Below are positions 59,331 to 64,000 of a stretch of 64,000 nt of DNA, one piece after another. Every line of letters begins with the position of its first letter. Position 1 is the stretch's first letter. The stretch is from Sorex araneus (taxonomy: Eukaryota > Chordata > Mammalia > Eulipotyphla > Soricidae), in assembly GCF_027595985.1 (NCBI RefSeq), contig NC_073311.1:43961539-44025538 (forward strand), read 5' to 3'. The position numbers and the translations under genes were made by a program. Under the pieces are notes generated by a model. The model saw nothing but the letters and a program-made list of their open reading frames with translations, made no database searches and was not told where the DNA came from.

Positions 59331-61754
59331 AAATAAAATGAAAAGAATTAAATTACAAAACCCCCACAATTTTCATAATCAGAATACCTCAACTATAGAA
59401 AATGGAAGGTTTTCTAGGCAATGACACCATTACTAGCATTCTCACAAGATACGGAGAATATGGGTGAGGTCATCTAAATCAACCCATCAAATCAACTTCT
59501 GGGTTTGAGCCCAGGCAGAACACTATCTTATTCTAAGTACATTCTGGAAAGAATAGAAGGGATGTCATGCTAGGTTTTTCCCTTAAGAAAGAACTCTGTG
59601 TAATCCTTGAGTTTGGGATATGGCTGAGTATTGGATGTTCATGTTTCACCCAGTACACTCTGAATCTTTCTAGATTCATAAGTGTTTATAAGCTCTATTA
59701 TGCAGCCAAACCATCTTATTCCCAATCCCCCTGAATTTCACAAAGTCTTAAAAACTCAGCAGAAGTTGAAATAATTATTTTTTAACCCATATTCTTGGAA
59801 TCCAAACAAATCACATTATCTTCATTTTCTCAATTTTTCCTAGTTCACATCTAGTTATGCTCAACAATTTGATATGCCCATGAATAAATTCTATTGTTTT
59901 TTAATTTACTTAACATAGTACTGTGAACATTTTCCATATTGCTAGACAATCTTTGTAGTTATAAGATAAAGATACAGAATATTTTGAGTACATGTGTCAA
60001 TATTTATTTCTTTAACCATTTTTCCTGTTACTGGAAGTTAGACTATTTCTAGTTTTTTCATTAGTTTAACAAATTTATATTCATTACAGATTATTTATAA
60101 GAAGATATTCTCATGAACAAAATGATTGAGTCAAAGGGTATTATCAGACAATCTCTTATTTTGGTGAAAGCTCAGAAGGACCAGAGAGACTGAAAGACTA
60201 GAGCTGAGGATTACGTCCAGATTTCCTCCCAGGGTTAAAAAAGAGACAGCCAAGGTAGTGCACAAACAAGATTCTTACCTGCCTTCCACGAATTAGAATT
60301 AAAGAGCCAATTTCTGTTTTCAATTACTAGGGCACTTTTCTCTAAAGGAAACATGGGGTGTGACCAAGACTTGGGTTTGGCATGCAAAGAGTTCCAAAGT
60401 AAAATAATAATAATAAAAAAAAAAACAGGAGAAATAGATGGCAAGAGATCTTGGTTCTCAATGTCCAAGATCACCAAGTACCTATGAGGTTGCTTCTCTA
60501 AGGTTGGAGAGGGGCATTTCCAGGAATAGTGCCACCCAGTCTGCACCACATTCTACTGATGGAAGGGTGAGTCTATGTCCTGAACACCAAAGGTTCTGTT
60601 TCCACGGGCCTTCAGAAGCTCAGCCCTCAATGGACTATCTGGCTCCTGTTGAGAGTTTCTCACTTCTTCCAGGGTATAATAACGCTAAGAGTTTGCCTTC
60701 TCCTGCCACTCCAAAATAGGCCAACTATATCCAGCCCTGCTTCTACTCCATTATTTCTTGCTGGTCACAATCATTCGGTCACAAATGTCTATGGAGTATT
60801 TGCTCTGTGCTACATACTGCTCTCAGAGATGAGGACAGGGAGAGAACCAAATAGATTTAAAATGGGCCAGCGGGTCACCTCCCCTTTAGAGCCTTTTCCA
60901 TTGTGACAGTGTCCATGGAAACTGTAGGGCAGGGAAGCTGGACTCAACAGCTCCAGCACAAGCAAGCAGAGCAACTGAAGTCTGAACCTAGTAGGAGAAA
61001 TTTCCAGCAGGACCCCAAGGGAATTCTTGGCTGATGCTTTCATACCTACAAAGCTCTTGACAGGTGTAAAATTTTGTGTACTGCAAGCTAGTACTTAACT
61101 GTACAATAACCTTTGTGTGTTTTATATGGATTGCCCATTTTCTCAATATATTTTAGGCATTTTAAGGGCAGAAACTGGAAATAATTCATACAAAAAGAAG
61201 AAGCAGACAGATGATGTTGAGCAAATTATTGAGGGGCAATGGCTTCAATAAATATGTTGTAGTTTGTTTAATAAAAAAATCCTGTTAAAATTACTATTTT
61301 TCAGAGATACATGTTGCAATTTTAAAAAATAATTTTTATTTAAGTTACTATCTTCCAAAAAAAGTAAGGGCAGAAATGGCATCATATTTCTATGTCCAGA
61401 AGCACCATATTAGGCACTTCTTAGGCCCTTCATAGATACTTCTTGATAAATAGATTAGTAAGTGAAATGCACAAATCATACACAGAGAGGCACAGTATGA
61501 AAACATTTTCATACTGGAAAGAAGAACATCAACATCAGAGCCAGCTTTGTGTCTTAGTTTCTCTCCTTAAATGGTATAGCCTAACTAATTGTTGCCTAAT
61601 TAGTAGTTACCTCTACTGAGTTGTGATGAATTCTGGTACCCAAAGGGCATGCAACAGGGTAAGTGGTTCAGAGCAAGCTCTCCCAAAATGTCACATTCCA
61701 TCACCTACCTTAGCATCACCATTAATAAATTCACTGTGAAGCTGAGCAGAGAAA

Positions 61755-61955
61755 TGTCCAGAGCACAGGCTCCGGAGACAGTCTCCCTGCCCTCAGCTGC
61801 CGGCTGGCTCCATCATTCCTCACTCTGTGACTGGGGGGAAGGGGGCATTACTTAACCTCTCAGTTCTCTGATCTGGAGCATGCAAATAGTGTAGATCCTC
61901 CAGAGTGCTTGTGAGGGTTGCTTGAGGAGACACTCACTAAATATTCATTACAGTT
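61755..61955 (+). mobile_element. MIR element, IGF1 intron
   Basis: ACAGGCTCCGGAGACAG, CTCTGTGACTGGGGG, CATTACTTAACCTCTCAGTT and GTGCTTGTGAGGGTTGCTTG follow MIR consensus order. Confidence 0.82.
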
Positions 61956-62169
61956 ATCCAGTCAAGAGCTCATGAATGGGCGGGCATTAAGCACCAGACT
62001 TAGAGTTTGAAATAGAGATGAGGATAAAGGAGATGCCTTGTCTCCTCTCCAATTTCCCATTCACCCTCTGCAGTTCCAAATGCAGGTTGGTACTGTGGCT
62101 CCAGGGAGCAGATTTCACCAATTGAAGAGTATCTGACAGTTCATGATCACTCAGACACTTCTCTGCATC

Positions 62170-62285
62170 TTGCTGCAGCTCTGTGAGGCAGGTGGAATCA
62201 CTCCCATTTTATGATGGGAGATGATCATACAGAAAGTTCAAGTGATTTAGGCGTCTGAAGTTTCCTTTGATATCAGGCATTTCTA
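62170..62285 (-). mobile_element. MIR fragment, antisense, IGF1 intron
   Basis: CTGTGAGGCAGGTGGAATCA, CCCATTTTATGATGGGAGAT and AGTTCAAGTGATTTAGGC match the MIR complement. Confidence 0.7.
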
Positions 62286-63754
62286 CTTCCTTACACTTTT
62301 CAATCTACTTCCTGGCTTAGTTTTTTTTTTTTATCTACTTCCGTATACTTTTCTGAGTACTCCCAACATCAGGATGGGATCCTTTGTAGATTCATCCACT
62401 GATGGTATTTCTTGAAGTAGCTCATGCCTGACATCACTCAGAGGCCTGCTGGGGGAATGCCGGTGTGTGTGGTGACACAACGATGAAGACCACTCTTGGT
62501 TCTCAGATTTGATCCCAGATCTGTGTTACTGGGAAAGAGCTGCCACCCTCACTCCTACCCCAGCCTGCTTGCTTCAGCAGGTCTGAGACTGTTCTGGAAG
62601 AACAGCCTTTCCAGCAAGTTCTTCCAGATGATGGGGACTCTTAGACTTCCAATGTGTGCAGTTAATATATGATCAAGTAGGAGAAAGTTGCAAGGTATAA
62701 AGGGCCAAGAAAAGTCCCAGGACCATCCTCGTAGGTCTAAAACACTCCAGAAAGACTTCACATCTCTTTTGCTAATTGCCTAATAAAGAACCCCATCTGT
62801 TAGTAGAGCACTTTTTATTACAGAAAGGGAAAAAAAATTCATAACCCTTCAAAGTAAGAAATTACACTGAAACAAAAAAATCACATCTCCACCTTTTCCC
62901 TTCCTGTTTTTTTTTCCCTTTAATGCGCACACATTATGGCATACTGCATTCCACAGAGCACCTGAGTTCCATGTGCCAGGTCACAGGGAAGGAAATCAGA
63001 GCCTAAAAAACAATGCTCCACTCAAAGGGAAAACCAGAAAGCTGGGTTTCCTCAGATATTGTGAGCAGTGCTTGATGGAGACCAAGGTCAGCGCATTCCT
63101 GGTCTTTCAAAACTCTCTGATGAGCAGCAAAGCCTGTCTGCTCAATTCTAAAAGCCACACCAGAAGACAGACTTCCTGAAGATTCAAATCTACCTTTTCT
63201 CTGCCTCCTCCCTTCTTGTCCCCCTCCAAGGGAGGGGCTGAGTGCAGGAGAAGAGGGGTGGTGTTGGGGCACCTTCCTAGGGCCACAGCACTGAAACATG
63301 CACTCACAGATCATTCAACACTCATGGCAAAAGGGAGTGAAGGAAAATACATCCCTGGTGATGGCCTAGAGAACCAAGGTGGTTCTAGCAACAGAAAGAA
63401 GTTCAAATCTGTAGAAAGAAAAGGCCTAATTTGTTCTTTGCGAGGCAGGCTCCATGGAACCAGTCTATTTCTCAAGCAAGTGTCAAGATCAAGCCTGCTG
63501 GGGAAACAGGGTTAATTAATCTAACTGCTTTTACACCAAAGTGTCAGGAAGAGGGCAAATGATGCTCTATTTCTTTTCTGAGCCCTTCTCATGAGCATGT
63601 GTGAGGCAACCCAAAGTTTTAAATCAAATGGTGCCCCGCAGGCAGGAAATCCATATTGGGAGCTGGGAGGGAAGCAGGGCCTCTGAGGGCTTGGTAATTA
63701 TAACCTTCCTCTAGGTCCCCGTTTCCATCTCCCTTTAAAGAATAAGAGGGTTTT

Positions 63755-63803
63755 TTTTTTCTTTTCTTTTCTTTCTTTCTTTCTTTTTTTTTTTTTTTTT
63801 TTA
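63755..63803 (+). repeat. Pyrimidine-rich (CTTT)n / poly(T) tract
   Basis: Nearly pure T/C run of about 50 nt with CTTT units in its middle; no recognisable element attached. Confidence 0.85.
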
Positions 63804-63981
63804 ATGATTCCCTTTCTAGTCACTTCCTCTCCCTTGCCTGGCTGGGTCACTTCAGTGCAAGCCTGTTTCACAGATCTATTTCTGGAAAAATATCAGAAGC
63901 AAAATGACCTCATTCACTAATTGGAAAGCCAACTGGGTTTCCCCAGGGTTGGCTGGTACTTCTGTGTTGAGGGGGTCTCCT

Positions 63982-64000
63982 TTCTCTCTCTCTCTCTCTC
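63982..64000 (+). repeat. (TC)n microsatellite running off the window
   Basis: CTCTCTCTCT run at the last bases; its full length cannot be seen. Confidence 0.85.

Larger units (their letters stand above)
47068..64000 (-). other. IGF1: 3' part of the large IGF1 intron upstream of exon 4
   Basis: About 17 kb of an intron that is ~56 kb in human. It ends with the acceptor at 47,068 and continues past the window edge; exon 3 is not reached. Recognisable contents are MIRs, two old SOR-like SINEs (51,538 and 53,276), an L1 3' end (53,925-54,480), an L1 3' UTR piece (56,690-56,868) and pyrimidine-rich simple repeats at the far end. No coding exon seen. Confidence 0.8.

Overview
This is a mammalian nuclear genomic window, almost certainly from a shrew (Soricidae, Sorex-like). 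Two things show this. A tRNA-derived SINE is scattered throughout on both strands, with the head 'ggccggagcgatagcac' and the tail end 'gggtgtgacccaaaaag'; it matches what I know as the shrew SOR family. The only protein-coding gene present is IGF1, on the minus strand. There are no bacterial-style genes, operons, CRISPR arrays or rRNA/tRNA genes.

Layout. Positions 1-24,705 lie downstream of IGF1. They hold no functional gene that I can support, but do hold a full-length processed pseudogene of cyclin C (CCNC, about 8,520-9,388), several L1 fragments, and a nested repeat at 12.9-16.8 kb (SOR SINE inside an RTE-clade LINE inside an antisense L1). From 24,706 to 47,067 runs the 3' part of IGF1, read right to left. 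Exon 4 (46,886-47,067) encodes the end of the B domain, the C, A and D domains and the start of the E peptide. Exon 5 (45,343-45,394 in its short form) gives the alternative Eb/Ec (MGF) tails. Exon 6 (24,706-31,042) encodes the Ea tail and a ~6.3 kb 3' UTR. From 47,068 to 64,000 is the large intron upstream of exon 4; exons 1-3 and the promoters are outside the window.

IGF1 products. Exon 4 joined to exon 6 gives the Ea prohormone tail, ending N-K-N-Y-R-M. Exon 4 + 52 nt of exon 5 + exon 6 gives an Ec/MGF-type tail ending in the conserved STFEERK. Reading on through exon 5 (Eb) meets an early stop, because the shrew sequence lacks one nucleotide relative to the human exon as I know it. The 3' UTR keeps recognisable miR-1/206, miR-29 and let-7 seed matches; the let-7 site lies inside an ancient MIR element.

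The most interesting signal is in the repeats. A second SINE type (copies at 2.4, 9.4, 16.8 and 23.5 kb) joins the SOR tRNA head to a different body. Its last ~50 nt match the 3' end of the RTE LINE copy at 15.06-16.12 kb, and it ends in short acagtg-type repeats instead of poly(A). A third, headless form (5.14-5.45 and 12.33-12.62 kb) shares body and tail but carries an extra internal segment. Together these look like a modular SINE lineage mobilised by an RTE element, analogous to BovB/Bov-tA in ruminants. I cannot tell without a database whether it has been described.
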